Both the position numbers and the translations under genes were made by a program. A DNA stretch of 44,622 bases from Candidatus Fermentibacterota bacterium (GTDB lineage: Bacteria; Fermentibacterota; Fermentibacteria; Fermentibacterales; JCC-6), in NCBI GenBank assembly GCA_030592645.1, contig JAUVIR010000026.1, positions 1 to 44,622 on the forward strand, written 5' to 3'. The notes under the pieces were generated by a model that did not search any database, was not told the origin of the DNA, and saw only the letters and a list, made by a program, of their open reading frames with translations. Positions 7,463 to 16,405 of the stretch are shown piece after piece (position 1 is the first letter of the stretch; the number at the start of each line of letters is the position of its first letter).

Positions 7463-8737
7463 TTACCTTATTACCACACATCTCCGTGTCTGTACGGCGC
7501 AGCCGGTCTGCAGACGATAGATATAAACGCCGGCGTGCAAATCTTCGGCATAGAATTCAACAGAGTGATGTCCTCCCTGGAGTTCTCCATCGACAAGAGT
7601 TGCAACAAGCCTGCCTGAAAGGTCGAAAACCTTAAGAGTTGCGTGCCCCGGTTCGCTCAGCTCGAAGCGCAATGACGTTGATGTGGCAAAAGGATTCGGG
7701 AATGCCGGCTCGAGTAATAAGCCGGCTTTAAATACTGAACCTTCAGCGATACCGGTCATGGCTTCGCCAAGGAAGAGGAACTCCTCGATGAACCGGCTAA
7801 GATTCATGCTATGCCCTACACCAGTCAGGCTCTGGAATTCATGATCTATTCCAAGATCTGTAAGGGTATCCGCATAGCTGCAGTTGGATTCGTAACAGCC
7901 TATCCATCCATCGTTTGTGCCGCAATCAAAAAAAATGTCGAGGTCGATAGGCAGAGACATCTGCTTTACCATATGGGCGGGATAGAACAGCTCCCACAGG
8001 GCATATACGGAATCGATTACTAATCCATTCTCGTCTAGAATGAAATCCACAGAATCGGGAGCACTCAGATTGGGCGAAAAAGCTCCACCATAGAGAAACA
8101 AACCATCCGTGTAGGACCCGTTACCCCAGTCGTAGGTGTATGGAGGCTCAGATTCGGGGCATTCCTCCAGTACTGCAGGCAGGAATAAAGGCATTGCAAC
8201 GCAAATATCCTGAAAACCGGCATGTGAAGCTACCGCTTTGTAACGGTCTGTATGCACAAGAGCGATTTGCATCGAACCTGCACCTCCCATCGAATGTCCG
8301 GCGATACTTCGATATTCCGGATCTGAAATGGCGCAGAAACTGCTTTCAACAAAGTCGACTAAATCGAATACTACATAGTCCTCGTAGTCTCCATACAGTT
8401 CTGAGTTAACCCACATACTGCCGTCGTACGGTTCGCACCACCCGTTCGGCTTAACCACAATCACAGGCTGGATCTGCCCGGATGAGATCAGACTGTCCAG
8501 TGAGGTTTTTGTGTAGGGTATATATGAAGATTGTGTCCCGCCCCAGCCGTGCAGCCAGTATATCACTGGATAATCGATGGTTCCGCCAGGGTTGTAACCT
8601 TCGGGCAGGTAGAGCACCACATCTTTCTCCACACCCAGTGACGGAGGAACAAATGTTGTGTCTACCCAGGTTCCACCAGCAAGTGCGATATCAGGAATAA
8701 TGAACAGCAATCCGAGAAAACAAACGAAGAATTTCAT
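7463..8737 (-). CDS. Secreted esterase-D-family hydrolase with C-terminal T9SS sorting domain
   Basis: A 424-residue exported alpha/beta hydrolase. A signal peptide covers residues 1-20 (ends IALAGG). The esterase D/feruloyl esterase-like domain carries HGWGG for the oxyanion hole, the nucleophile elbow GHSMGG (S149), DCGTNDGW for the acid and GVGHSM for the catalytic His. Residues from about 344 form a type IX secretion (Por) sorting domain, with the PNPF, LKVFDLSGRLV and AGVYIYRL landmarks and a basic tail. It should be exported by Sec, then moved across the outer membrane by T9SS. Ester substrates on polysaccharides are likely but unproven. A strong AGGAGGGG site precedes the ATG. It lies 63 bp after serS. 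Confidence 0.88.
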   Translation of the reverse strand: MKFFVCFLGLLFIIPDIALAGGTWVDTTFVPPSLGVEKDVVLYLPEGYNPGGTIDYPVIYWLHGWGGTQSSYIPYTKTSLDSLISSGQIQPVIVVKPNGWCEPYDGSMWVNSELYGDYEDYVVFDLVDFVESSFCAISDPEYRSIAGHSMGGAGSMQIALVHTDRYKAVASHAGFQDICVAMPLFLPAVLEECPESEPPYTYDWGNGSYTDGLFLYGGAFSPNLSAPDSVDFILDENGLVIDSVYALWELFYPAHMVKQMSLPIDLDIFFDCGTNDGWIGCYESNCSYADTLTDLGIDHEFQSLTGVGHSMNLSRFIEEFLFLGEAMTGIAEGSVFKAGLLLEPAFPNPFATSTSLRFELSEPGHATLKVFDLSGRLVATLVDGELQGGHHSVEFYAEDLHAGVYIYRLQTGCAVQTRRCVVIR

Positions 8738-8800
8738 CGTAACCCCTCCTTCACGTATAACCGATTTCTCCCACTGCGTTTTCGAGCCCGGAGCAGCCGG

Positions 8801-10060
8801 TTAGCCCAGGATTTCCGTTCCGGTTCTTGTCGCCAGTACCTCAGGCAAAACGACTTTCCCTGATTCTGTCTGACCGTTCTCAATAAGGGCAGCCATTATT
8901 CTTGGAAGGGCTAATCCCGAGCCGTTGAGAGTATGAACAAACTCTGGCTTGCCGCCCCCTGAGCGTTTGAACTTGATATTACCGCGCCTGGCCTGAAACT
9001 CCCCGAAATTGGATATGGATGAGACTTCAAGCCACTTTTCCTGTCCGGCCGACCAGACTTCAAAATCGTAGCATTTCGCGGCAGCGAAGCTCAGATCACC
9101 AGTTGCCAGAAGGGAAATCCTGTACGGAAGATTCAGCTCTTCAAGCATCCTTCCCACATGGCCGGTCATTTCTTTGAGAGCTGCCTGGGAATTCTCCGGT
9201 TTGACCATGCGGACCATTTCGACCTTTTCGAACTGATGAACTCTGTTAAGCCCTCTTGTATCCTTGCCGTAACTGCCCGCTTCCCGTCTGAAACAGGGAG
9301 AGTAACCGAATATCTTAACGGGAAGGTCTTCCTCGGGGAGCTTGGAGTTTCGATAAATATTAGTAAGGGGAACCTCTCCGGTGGGTACAAGAAAGAGGTC
9401 GTCCTTCTCGATATGGTACATATCATCTTCAAGTTTGGGGATCTGTCCCGTGGCTGTCATGCTCTCCCTGTTTGCAACGAACGGCATCCAGACTTCTTCC
9501 ATTCCGCAGGAGGAGTGAAAATCCATCATCCAGTTTATGAGAACCCTCTGCAGCCGGGCAGCCCAGCCCCGCAGAAGGATGAAATTTGACCCGGCGATTG
9601 ATCCTGAAGCTTCCCTGTCCAGCAGTTCGCCGAGGATGTCCCAGTGGTAGCGAGGCACGAAACTGAAAGAGGGAATTTCTCCTGTTGATTCGATTATCCT
9701 GTTAAAAGTTTCATCACTTCCGATTGGGACATCAGTATCCGGAATGTTGGGAAAACGGAGTTCCAGCTGACTCATATCGGTATCTACCGTATTAAGTTCC
9801 GTCTCAATAGCGCCGATTCTTCTACCTGTCTCTTTGCTCTCCAGTATCTGGGTATCCGCCTCTTTTCCCTCCTTTTTCAGGAAAGACACTTCCTTTGAGA
9901 GCTCATTTCTGCGCCTTCTAAGGGTTTCTGTCTCACCAAGGAGCTCGCGTCGTATTTCGTCAAGTTCCAGCCACTCATCGATCAGGCAGGGCTCGCCCTT
10001 GTTCTTCGCAGCTGCCCTTACTCTGTCCGGCTCTTTTCTGAGAATAGCCCTGTCGAGCAT
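8801..10060 (-). CDS. serS: Seryl-tRNA synthetase
   Basis: A 419-residue class IIa synthetase that charges tRNA-Ser with serine. The N-terminal coiled-coil tRNA-binding arm (about residues 30-105) is rich in Glu, Arg and Leu heptads. The catalytic domain has the motif 2 region (PCFRREAGSYGKDTRGL with HQFEKVEMV) and motif 3 (NGSGLALPRIMAALIE). Length and layout are normal for the family. The ATG at 10060 has GGGAGA about 7 bases upstream; a TTG at 10066 would add two residues but sits on top of that site. It is transcribed from the same strand as dgkA, 31 bp upstream, so a housekeeping gene appears to be embedded at the end of a polysaccharide operon. Confidence 0.97.
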   Translation of the reverse strand: MLDRAILRKEPDRVRAAAKNKGEPCLIDEWLELDEIRRELLGETETLRRRRNELSKEVSFLKKEGKEADTQILESKETGRRIGAIETELNTVDTDMSQLELRFPNIPDTDVPIGSDETFNRIIESTGEIPSFSFVPRYHWDILGELLDREASGSIAGSNFILLRGWAARLQRVLINWMMDFHSSCGMEEVWMPFVANRESMTATGQIPKLEDDMYHIEKDDLFLVPTGEVPLTNIYRNSKLPEEDLPVKIFGYSPCFRREAGSYGKDTRGLNRVHQFEKVEMVRMVKPENSQAALKEMTGHVGRMLEELNLPYRISLLATGDLSFAAAKCYDFEVWSAGQEKWLEVSSISNFGEFQARRGNIKFKRSGGGKPEFVHTLNGSGLALPRIMAALIENGQTESGKVVLPEVLATRTGTEILG

Positions 10061-10091
10061 AATCAATCTCCCTGTTCAGCTCTGAATTTGA

Positions 10092-10436
10092 TCATAAATG
10101 GGGTACGAATACAAACAGACCTACTGCGAGCGCCCCGGCCGCGGCGAGCAGTACAGAGCCTGCTGCCAGGTCCTTCGCCTTCGCGACGGAATCGTGCCAC
10201 TCCGGTGCCGTATGGTCTGCCAGAAATTCCAGCGCACTGTTCATGGCTTCAGCAGATAGAACCATTCCGACTGCGAGGGCAATGAGAGCCCATTCCCCCG
10301 TACTGAGGTTTACGAGTATTCCTGCTGCAATAACCAGGATAAGAGCAATCAGATGGATTCTGGCGTTCATCTGGGTTGCCAGAAGGGTTCTTATGCCTCG
10401 CAAAGCGTATTTGAAACTTCTGAGTCTATTCTTCAT
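10092..10436 (-). CDS. dgkA: Diacylglycerol/undecaprenol kinase family protein
   Basis: A 114-residue integral membrane kinase of the DgkA family. It has an N-terminal amphipathic region, then three hydrophobic helices. The family signature is seen as EAMNSALEF and the second acidic motif as AKDLAAGSVLL. Gram-positive relatives phosphorylate undecaprenol. The ATG at 10436 begins one base after the TGA of the PAP2 gene (TGA-T-ATG), showing translational coupling. A longer frame that extends into PAP2 is not real. Beside a PAP2 phosphatase and a sugar-1-phosphate transferase, a role in recycling undecaprenyl phosphate is a good inference. Confidence 0.9.
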   Translation of the reverse strand: MKNRLRSFKYALRGIRTLLATQMNARIHLIALILVIAAGILVNLSTGEWALIALAVGMVLSAEAMNSALEFLADHTAPEWHDSVAKAKDLAAGSVLLAAAGALAVGLFVFVPHL

Positions 10437-10437
10437 A

Positions 10438-11172
10438 TCAAAAATATACTCCAAATCCTTCCGAACTGCTCCATCTGATTCCCAGGGTTGGCTGAATCTG
10501 CTGATCGGAAACCGAACCATCTTCATGTGCCAGCACAACAGCAAGACCAACAGCTGCTCCAATTGATGCTCCGGCGATTACATCAGAAGGGTAGTGCTTT
10601 CCAAGTGTGACCCGCGACAGCGCTGTAAATACGGCAACTGCTGTTGCCGGGATGCCGCAGCCGGGTCCGTAACTGTCCCACAGGATTACCGCCGCGCACG
10701 CAGTGCTCGAAGCATGTGCCGAAGGAAAACTGCGGGCATTGCTGCTGTCTGGCCTGGTTCTGCCTGAGGCCAGTTTCAAAGCACCTGTAATGCCGTATGT
10801 CAGAAGTAGCCCCTCTGTGAGCATCTGTCCGGTCTCTTCTGTATCGCTGTTATCGAAGAGTGCACCGCCCCCCCAGATAACGGCGGAAACGCCGAGAAAG
10901 GGAAGCCCGAAAGCTTTGTCACAAATTTCTGAGCAATTCTGCAAACACCCTTCTCCCATAAAACCCTCATAACCATCACTGCTTTCAAGCAGAAAAGCTC
11001 CTGCTGTGAACGTACCGCCCAACCCTGTGACTGCAAGCGGTTGTGGTGAGAAGAGATGACGGATGTCCTCCCCTATGAAATGGATAAAGTCACCGGCAGT
11101 TACGCAGGAGAACAGAAAAAGGATCGATACAGAGAAAAGCAGGCCTCGGGGCCGCTCAGCCCTTATCGGCAT
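10438..11172 (-). CDS. PAP2-family membrane lipid phosphatase
   Basis: A 244-residue PAP2 (type 2 phosphatidic acid phosphatase) protein. The N-terminus from MPIRAERP is a signal sequence or first TM helix. The three catalytic motifs are visible: KLASGRTRPD (motif 1), SFPSAHA (motif 2, with the PSxH core) and SRVTLGKHYPSDV (motif 3, with the nucleophile-assisting His). Likely substrates are phosphatidate or undecaprenyl pyrophosphate, hydrolysed on the outer face of the inner membrane. The chosen ATG at 11172 overlaps the aminotransferase 3' end by 17 bases; the upstream part of the open frame lies inside that gene and is not coding. The gene is coupled to dgkA downstream. Confidence 0.88.
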   Translation of the reverse strand: MPIRAERPRGLLFSVSILFLFSCVTAGDFIHFIGEDIRHLFSPQPLAVTGLGGTFTAGAFLLESSDGYEGFMGEGCLQNCSEICDKAFGLPFLGVSAVIWGGGALFDNSDTEETGQMLTEGLLLTYGITGALKLASGRTRPDSSNARSFPSAHASSTACAAVILWDSYGPGCGIPATAVAVFTALSRVTLGKHYPSDVIAGASIGAAVGLAVVLAHEDGSVSDQQIQPTLGIRWSSSEGFGVYF

Positions 11173-12313
11173 AGAAATCCTTGATGGTCTGGACAACTTC
11201 ATTAAGTTCTTCACCGGTAAGTTCACCGAAGACCGGGATGGATATGACTTCCTTTGCGGCAGCTTCGGAAACGGGAAAATCACCCTCAGCGTAACCCAGG
11301 CATTCAAAGCACTTCTGAAGGTGAAGGGGGAGTGGATAGTAGATAGCGCACCCGACATTCCGCTCCCGAAGGTAATTGAGAAGAGCATCCCGATCAGCTG
11401 CCAAAAGGGTATACTGGTTGTATATGGACCAGGCTTCCTTCCTGATTACAGGAGTTGTTACCTGCCTGACCTTTCTGAACGCTTTTCCGTAGAAGACGGC
11501 ATTTTTGCGGCGTCCCTTGTGCCAGCTTTCAAGATGGGCCAGCTTGACTCTGAGAAATCCTGCCTGGATCGCATCGAGACGGGAATTGAAACCAACTTCT
11601 TCATGGATATAGCCCCTTCCTCCATGTTCTCTGAGGCTGACTATTCTGTCTGCGATTGCCTGGTCATTGGTAGTCACCATACCGCCGTCACCGAGAGCTC
11701 CAAGGTTTTTGGACGGAAAGAAACTGAAGCAGCCAGCCGTGCCCATGGAACCCGCTTTCTTATCGGACCACTTTGCCCCGACTGCCTGGCAGGCATCCTC
11801 AACAACGGGAATCTGCCAGTCCTTGCAGATCGACATGATCCTGTCCATATCAGCGGGCTGTCCGAAGAGGTGAACGGGCATGACAGCACCTATCCGCGTG
11901 CCGTTGCTTTTGTGAACAATACCTCTGTTTGTAACGACACAGTTATCTGTGAGCCATCCGGATAAAAGCTCCGGGTCCAGGTTGAATGTATCGGGGAGAA
12001 TGTCCAGAAATACCGGAGTGCCGCCCGCCCTCACTATTGCTCCTGCAGAGGCGAAGAAAGTGAAGGGAGTGGTCAGGACAAAATCTCCCGGTCTGACGCC
12101 AACGGCCATAAGAGCAAGAATAAGAGCATCCGTGCCCGAAGCGCATCCTATTGCTCTTTCCGTCCCGCAGTAGTCAGCGAACTCCGACTCCAGCCGCTCC
12201 ATTTCGGGGCCCTTTATGAACCTTGATGTTTCAAGGGCCAGGTTGAAAACAGAGCGAAGATCTTCGATGATCGGCACATGCTGCCTTGTGATGTCAAGCA
12301 TTGGAACTGCCAT
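11156..12313 (-). CDS. DegT/DnrJ/EryC1-family PLP-dependent sugar aminotransferase
   Basis: A 385-residue type I-fold aminotransferase that acts on nucleotide-linked keto-sugars (or scyllo-inosose), making amino sugars such as perosamine, viosamine or bacillosamine precursors. Seen are CASGTDALILAL for phosphate and PLP contacts, VEDACQAVGA with the PLP-ring Asp, and FFPSKNLGALGDGG holding the Schiff-base Lys (about residue 200). The C-terminal region has YPLPLHLQKCF, usual for this family. The start is ATG behind AAAGGAAAG. It follows the sugar-1-phosphate transferase after 80 bp that hold an mRNA hairpin, and overlaps PAP2 by 17 bases. Regiochemistry cannot be told from the sequence. Confidence 0.92.
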   Translation of the reverse strand: MAVPMLDITRQHVPIIEDLRSVFNLALETSRFIKGPEMERLESEFADYCGTERAIGCASGTDALILALMAVGVRPGDFVLTTPFTFFASAGAIVRAGGTPVFLDILPDTFNLDPELLSGWLTDNCVVTNRGIVHKSNGTRIGAVMPVHLFGQPADMDRIMSICKDWQIPVVEDACQAVGAKWSDKKAGSMGTAGCFSFFPSKNLGALGDGGMVTTNDQAIADRIVSLREHGGRGYIHEEVGFNSRLDAIQAGFLRVKLAHLESWHKGRRKNAVFYGKAFRKVRQVTTPVIRKEAWSIYNQYTLLAADRDALLNYLRERNVGCAIYYPLPLHLQKCFECLGYAEGDFPVSEAAAKEVISIPVFGELTGEELNEVVQTIKDFYADKG

Positions 12314-12348
12314 TTTTCTTTCCTTTCAAAGAGCATAATGTTATGTCA

Positions 12349-12395
12349 AGTGTCATATGGTGTAAGACACATCATTTGATGCTTGATATGACACT
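12349..12395 (-). other. Intercistronic mRNA hairpin between sugar transferase and aminotransferase genes
   Basis: AGTGTCATAT (12349-12358) and ATATGACACT (12386-12395) form a perfect 10-bp inverted repeat around a 27-base loop. The loop itself holds smaller complementary pairs (GTGT/ACAC and CATC/GATG). The right arm covers the stop codon of the upstream gene in the transcribed (minus) direction. No T-tract follows. It may be an RNA processing or stability element that sets the ratio of the two proteins. Confidence 0.5.
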
Positions 12396-13764
12396 AGTGA
12401 GCTCCGGCGCCGGTGAGGACGACTTTCAGGGTACGGGCAAGAATCTCAAGGTCAAGAAATATCGACTGGTTTTCTATATAGAAGAAATCGTATCTTAATT
12501 TGTTGGCCACACTTTCCATATCAGTATCGTATTCCAGTTTAACCTGAGCCCATCCTGTCAGGCCCGGTTTGATGGTGAGCCTTTTCTGATAGAACGGGTA
12601 CATTTTCCGAAGCTCCTCGACGAATACGGGACGCTCTGGCCTCGGGCCTACAATAGACATCTCACCCCTTAACACATTAAGTAACTGCGGGATTTCGTCC
12701 ATGCGGGATTTTCTGAGGTATCTGCCAAGCCTTGTTACTCTGGAATCATTCTTGCCGGCCCAGACGGGACCGCTTCTCTTTTCTGCGTCGGTAATCATGC
12801 TTCTGAACTTGAAAACCTTGAAAGTCTTTCCGCCTTTACCAACCCTCTCCTGGCGGTAGAATACTGGTCCCTTTGAATCCAGTTTTATCAGAACAGCAAT
12901 AATTGTCCATACGGGAAGGCCAATAAGGAGAGCAAAAATACTTATGAAATAATCGATGAAGACTTTCACGATCTTCTGCCAGAAACTCAACCGTTCAGGC
13001 AGGATTTCCATGAAAGGCTGTCCCATTATCTGAGTACTGTGAACATGCCCGGCCACAACATCGAAGAGGTCCGGAACCACTTTCACTTTTATACCCTCCC
13101 CCGCAGCCGGAAGTAGAAGAGAAAGAATGTCGTCATGGAAATTCGAAGCAATAGTTACAAGCAGCTCCCGTATTGAAAGATTCCTTATTATGCCGGACAG
13201 ATCCGCAACGGAGCCGAGAATTCGTTCTTCGGATACGGTTACGGGAGAGTCAGGCTTTCCCGGATCTATGAACCCCACCACATCATACCCCAGCGCGGTG
13301 TTTTCGGTGAGGTAACGTTCAAGGCTGGAGGCAGCTTTTCCCGTTCCGACTATTGCCGCCCGCCGGACCAGCAGGCCTTTCTTGGCAAGAGCTCTTTCCA
13401 GTATTCTCATACAGCCCCGTGCGAAGAAGACGAAAAGAAGAAGAGAAGCGTAATAGAAAAGAATTATCCATCTGCCGATGGAAGCCGAAGGCGATACCAG
13501 AAAAGCACCGAAGAACAGAATTATGAAGCCGGAAGTAACAGGCTTCACCACAAGTTTCAGTTCGTCCGCCCAGCTTAAGTCCCAGTGAAGCCTGTAGGAG
13601 CCTGACACTACAAAGATCAGCCACCAGAACGGAAGGGACAATAATGCACCTGAAAAGATCACGCTGTTCGATATGATAGCAGAATCAGCGAAAAGACCTG
13701 AGTCGAATTTTATCCACGCGGAAAAGACCATGGACAGGAATATCGCGATCCCATCGAATGCCAT
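12394..13764 (-). CDS. Polyprenyl-phosphate sugar-1-phosphate transferase (WbaP/WcaJ type)
   Basis: A 456-residue initiating enzyme of lipid-linked polysaccharide synthesis: it moves a sugar-1-phosphate from a UDP-sugar to undecaprenyl phosphate on the inner membrane. The N-terminal four or so TM helices are followed by a Rossmann-like domain (AAIVGTGKAASSL), another hydrophobic hairpin (SIFALLIGLPVW), and the catalytic domain with KFRSM, RKSRMDEIPQLLNVLRGE, SIVGPRPE and KPGLTGWAQ. The only standard in-frame start is ATG 13764, 26 bases after the GT2 stop. The codons before it encode a Lys/Arg-rich stretch that would fit the family's usual N-terminus, so a non-standard CTG start cannot be dismissed. 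Confidence 0.93.
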   Translation of the reverse strand: MAFDGIAIFLSMVFSAWIKFDSGLFADSAIISNSVIFSGALLSLPFWWLIFVVSGSYRLHWDLSWADELKLVVKPVTSGFIILFFGAFLVSPSASIGRWIILFYYASLLLFVFFARGCMRILERALAKKGLLVRRAAIVGTGKAASSLERYLTENTALGYDVVGFIDPGKPDSPVTVSEERILGSVADLSGIIRNLSIRELLVTIASNFHDDILSLLLPAAGEGIKVKVVPDLFDVVAGHVHSTQIMGQPFMEILPERLSFWQKIVKVFIDYFISIFALLIGLPVWTIIAVLIKLDSKGPVFYRQERVGKGGKTFKVFKFRSMITDAEKRSGPVWAGKNDSRVTRLGRYLRKSRMDEIPQLLNVLRGEMSIVGPRPERPVFVEELRKMYPFYQKRLTIKPGLTGWAQVKLEYDTDMESVANKLRYDFFYIENQSIFLDLEILARTLKVVLTGAGAH

Positions 13765-13790
13765 GCCCAGAGCAAGGCTTCTTTTCTTCT

Positions 13791-14927
13791 TCAGTGTTTT
13801 CTGCCTTTCGACTTTTTCTCCCAGGTCTCAACCGGATTTCCGGACACTACCCGTAATATACCATCAATAGACGCGATGCTCATAAGCCAGAAGAAGTAGG
13901 GGAAAAGAAGCTTCGAAGGCATATACCGTTTGAACAGCCATCCTGCTAAAGCCATTGCATGGAACAGACACAACAGGGTAAACAGGATAAGATAGAACAG
14001 CCCGCCTGAAAGGAAGCCCGCAAGAATAGTCGCCGCAGCGAGCAGAATGCCGGAGAGCCACCTGAGAACCTTGTGTACAAGGAGCTGCCCGAAGAGCAGG
14101 AACATCCGCTTTTTCAGGGCTTTCCCCATGAGCAGAGCAGCGCTGACGGACATCCAGCTTACTATCCTGACCAGCCTTCGAAACTGCTCCGCATCCCCAG
14201 GAGACGGTTCCGAAGCTATAGCATTTTCATTGAACACACATGACCAGCCCTGGATCCTTGTCATCACAGCCAATTCAAAATCATCCGCTCTTCTCTCCGA
14301 TAAAGGCATGAAAAGATCTCTCCTTAATGCGAACACAGCCCCGGTGGCTCCAAGAACCGCTCCGGAAGCAGAACAGATTTTCTTGATGGCCGTCTCGTAC
14401 TTCCAGTAGATGCTTTCGCATGTATCAGCATCCAGGCTGTTCCTGCGGGAGCCGTCAACGCAGCCTACCGAAGCGCTCGAGAAAGGAGTGACGAGTTCAG
14501 TGATGGTACAGGGGGCAAAAACCGTATCAGCATCCGAAAAAACAATGATCTCCCCGCTCGATAATTCCAGAAGTTCTTTAATCATCCGGGGTTTTCCGAT
14601 TCGTTTCTCACTCCTGCGCAGAATCACTCCCCGGTCCTTGAAAGCTGCGGCTATTGTATCCGTTGCGTCATCTGAATTGTCCGAACCGACAAGAATTTCA
14701 ATTGAGCCTTTGTAATTCTGCTCAAGCAGGTTTCGAATTCTTGAAGCTATCACGGCTTCTTCGTTTCTTGCAGCTATAAGTACACTGACAGCAGGCCATT
14801 CGTCCGGCATAATCCATGAAGAGGAGTATTTCCTGAAAAACATGGATATGACAATGAGAACAGATGGATAGATGAACCAGGGCGCCAGAAATAATCCCAG
14901 AACGATCCAGAAGGGAACAGGATTCAC
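13791..14927 (-). CDS. Membrane GT2 glycosyltransferase (processive-type layout)
   Basis: A 378-residue protein with an N-terminal TM segment (PFWIVLGLFLAPWFIYP), a GT-A domain and two to three C-terminal TM helices, the layout of cellulose/hyaluronan/poly-GlcNAc synthase-like GT2 enzymes. Visible are AARNEEAV, DNSDDATD, FSDADTVF (DxD), an acceptor-site acidic pair in ERRADDFEL and QFRRLVR in place of QxxRW. The start is GTG at 14927, overlapping the radical SAM stop (GTGA), with GGCGGGAA upstream. The long open frame that extends to 15353 lies inside that gene and is rejected. It probably adds a sugar to the lipid-linked intermediate. Confidence 0.87.
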   Translation of the reverse strand: MNPVPFWIVLGLFLAPWFIYPSVLIVISMFFRKYSSSWIMPDEWPAVSVLIAARNEEAVIASRIRNLLEQNYKGSIEILVGSDNSDDATDTIAAAFKDRGVILRRSEKRIGKPRMIKELLELSSGEIIVFSDADTVFAPCTITELVTPFSSASVGCVDGSRRNSLDADTCESIYWKYETAIKKICSASGAVLGATGAVFALRRDLFMPLSERRADDFELAVMTRIQGWSCVFNENAIASEPSPGDAEQFRRLVRIVSWMSVSAALLMGKALKKRMFLLFGQLLVHKVLRWLSGILLAAATILAGFLSGGLFYLILFTLLCLFHAMALAGWLFKRYMPSKLLFPYFFWLMSIASIDGILRVVSGNPVETWEKKSKGRKH

Positions 14928-16405
14928 TTCCCGCCACCCGCGTTCCGCGAAGGATCGCTCTTTCTGAACAGGTGCTTTCGGAAGGTTCCGAAAGCCCGGA
15001 GGGTTCGTCTTCCCTCGGTAAAGGGATGCCTCAGTGACTGAATCCCCTTGTACATCAGGTACTCGGGGCGGAGGTAAAAACGTTTCCTGGCGGAATTGCA
15101 CCACTCTACAAGGGTTTCCGAAGGAAGTCCCGGAAGGTCTACAACGCAATCGTGGAGTCCCTCGTCCGTTACCCAGCGATTGTAGTTCTCGGTTCTGAGT
15201 TTTCCCTCGCTCCTGTACTGGCTGTAAAGTCTTGTTCCGGGATACGCCATAATGGGGAAGAACTGTGCGGTGTCCGGGGCGAGTTTCAGGGACATCTGAA
15301 AAGTTTCCTCTAAGGTTTGCGGAGTTTCTCCAGGATTGCCGGCCATGAAGCACCCGTGAACAAGAAGCCCTGCTTTCCCCGCCCTCTCGGCGAATTCCAT
15401 GTTCTGCGCGACAGTTGTTCCCTTGCTGACAGCGTTAAGGATTTCCTGCGAACCGGATTCGTAACCGACGATAATAAGCCTGCAGCCTGCTGCCTTCATT
15501 TTCCGCATTGCTGCAAGAGAGAGATTGGCCCGTACGTTTGCTGTCCATGGGATGCTATTTCGATTTCCTATAAGAACGTCGGATATCTCCTCTACCCTGC
15601 TGCTGTCTATTGAAAAAGTATCGTCTTCTATGACAATCTCCTGAATACCGGGAAAATACTCTTGAAACAGCCCGAACTCCTCAGCCACGTGTTCTGCAGA
15701 ACGAACCCGGTAACTCTCCCTGTGCATGACCTGCGGCCAGACGCAGAAAGAGCATTTGTATGGACAGCCGCGGCTTGTAATGGTCATCACACTTGGAAAC
15801 CTAGCCGCCGCGAAGAAATAGTTTTCCGGGTTCAGATGTCTGTTGTAGACATCAGCGAGGAATGGCAGGGAGTCCAGATCATCTATCATTTCCCTTGGTC
15901 CTGTCTCAACGAGTTCTCCTCTGATATTCAGGCAGAGTCCCGGCACCACGGCAGGGTCATCTCCTCCATCAAGTTTTTCGGCCGCTTCAACAAGAGTGGC
16001 GTCGTATTCTCCTACTGCGATGCCGTTTACTGATGGCGCCAGCTTCAGGCATTGAATGGGAAGAGCGCTTACATGGGTTCCCACCAGCAGAACGAAAGTA
16101 TCCGGAAGGCTTTTCTTTGTCATGGAAGCGATTCGCAGATCACTGTAGATGGAAGGCGTTGAAGTATCTAAAACAGTGAGTTCAGGATTGAACTCAACAA
16201 GCATCCGCAGCATATCGCGCTCGTTGATTCCCTGTGCAGGGCAGTCAAGAAAGAGTACCTCATGACCTGCCTGTTCAAGAGCCCCCGCTCCGTGAGCCAG
16301 CCAGAAGGGCCAGTACAGCGTTCCGCTTTTGTTGATGGCCGGGGAGCGGGATGTCCTTGAAAATTTGCCGTTCATGAATGGAGGATTTACAACCGCTGCT
16401 TTCAT
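14924..16405 (-). CDS. B12-binding-domain radical SAM enzyme
   Basis: A 493-residue protein of the cobalamin-dependent radical SAM group (BchE/HpnJ/P-methylase-like architecture). The N-terminal region (about 1-145) has the features of a B12-binding Rossmann domain, but I see no clear DxHxxG motif. The radical SAM core follows, with CPYKCSFC (C214, C218, C221) preceded by TSRG, and EIVIEDDTFSID. Such enzymes methylate unactivated carbons or rearrange lipids and antibiotics. The ATG overlaps the GT4 stop by 4 bases (ATGA), and its own stop overlaps the GT2 start, so it is tightly coupled to glycosyltransferases. A glycan or polyprenyl-linked substrate is inferred. Confidence 0.88.
   Translation of the reverse strand: MKAAVVNPPFMNGKFSRTSRSPAINKSGTLYWPFWLAHGAGALEQAGHEVLFLDCPAQGINERDMLRMLVEFNPELTVLDTSTPSIYSDLRIASMTKKSLPDTFVLLVGTHVSALPIQCLKLAPSVNGIAVGEYDATLVEAAEKLDGGDDPAVVPGLCLNIRGELVETGPREMIDDLDSLPFLADVYNRHLNPENYFFAAARFPSVMTITSRGCPYKCSFCVWPQVMHRESYRVRSAEHVAEEFGLFQEYFPGIQEIVIEDDTFSIDSSRVEEISDVLIGNRNSIPWTANVRANLSLAAMRKMKAAGCRLIIVGYESGSQEILNAVSKGTTVAQNMEFAERAGKAGLLVHGCFMAGNPGETPQTLEETFQMSLKLAPDTAQFFPIMAYPGTRLYSQYRSEGKLRTENYNRWVTDEGLHDCVVDLPGLPSETLVEWCNSARKRFYLRPEYLMYKGIQSLRHPFTEGRRTLRAFGTFRKHLFRKSDPSRNAGGGK

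Noticed and set aside
10438-10562. Upstream extension of dgkA
   Set aside because: It lies inside PAP2 coding sequence; ATG 10436 directly follows the PAP2 stop.
11173-11388. N-terminal extension of the PAP2 protein
   Set aside because: It lies in another frame of the aminotransferase gene; the signal peptide starts at MPIRAERP.
14928-15353. Long N-terminal extension of the GT2 at 13791-14927
   Set aside because: It is out of frame inside the radical SAM gene and has Arg/Pro-rich shadow composition; GTG 14927 has a proper ribosome site.
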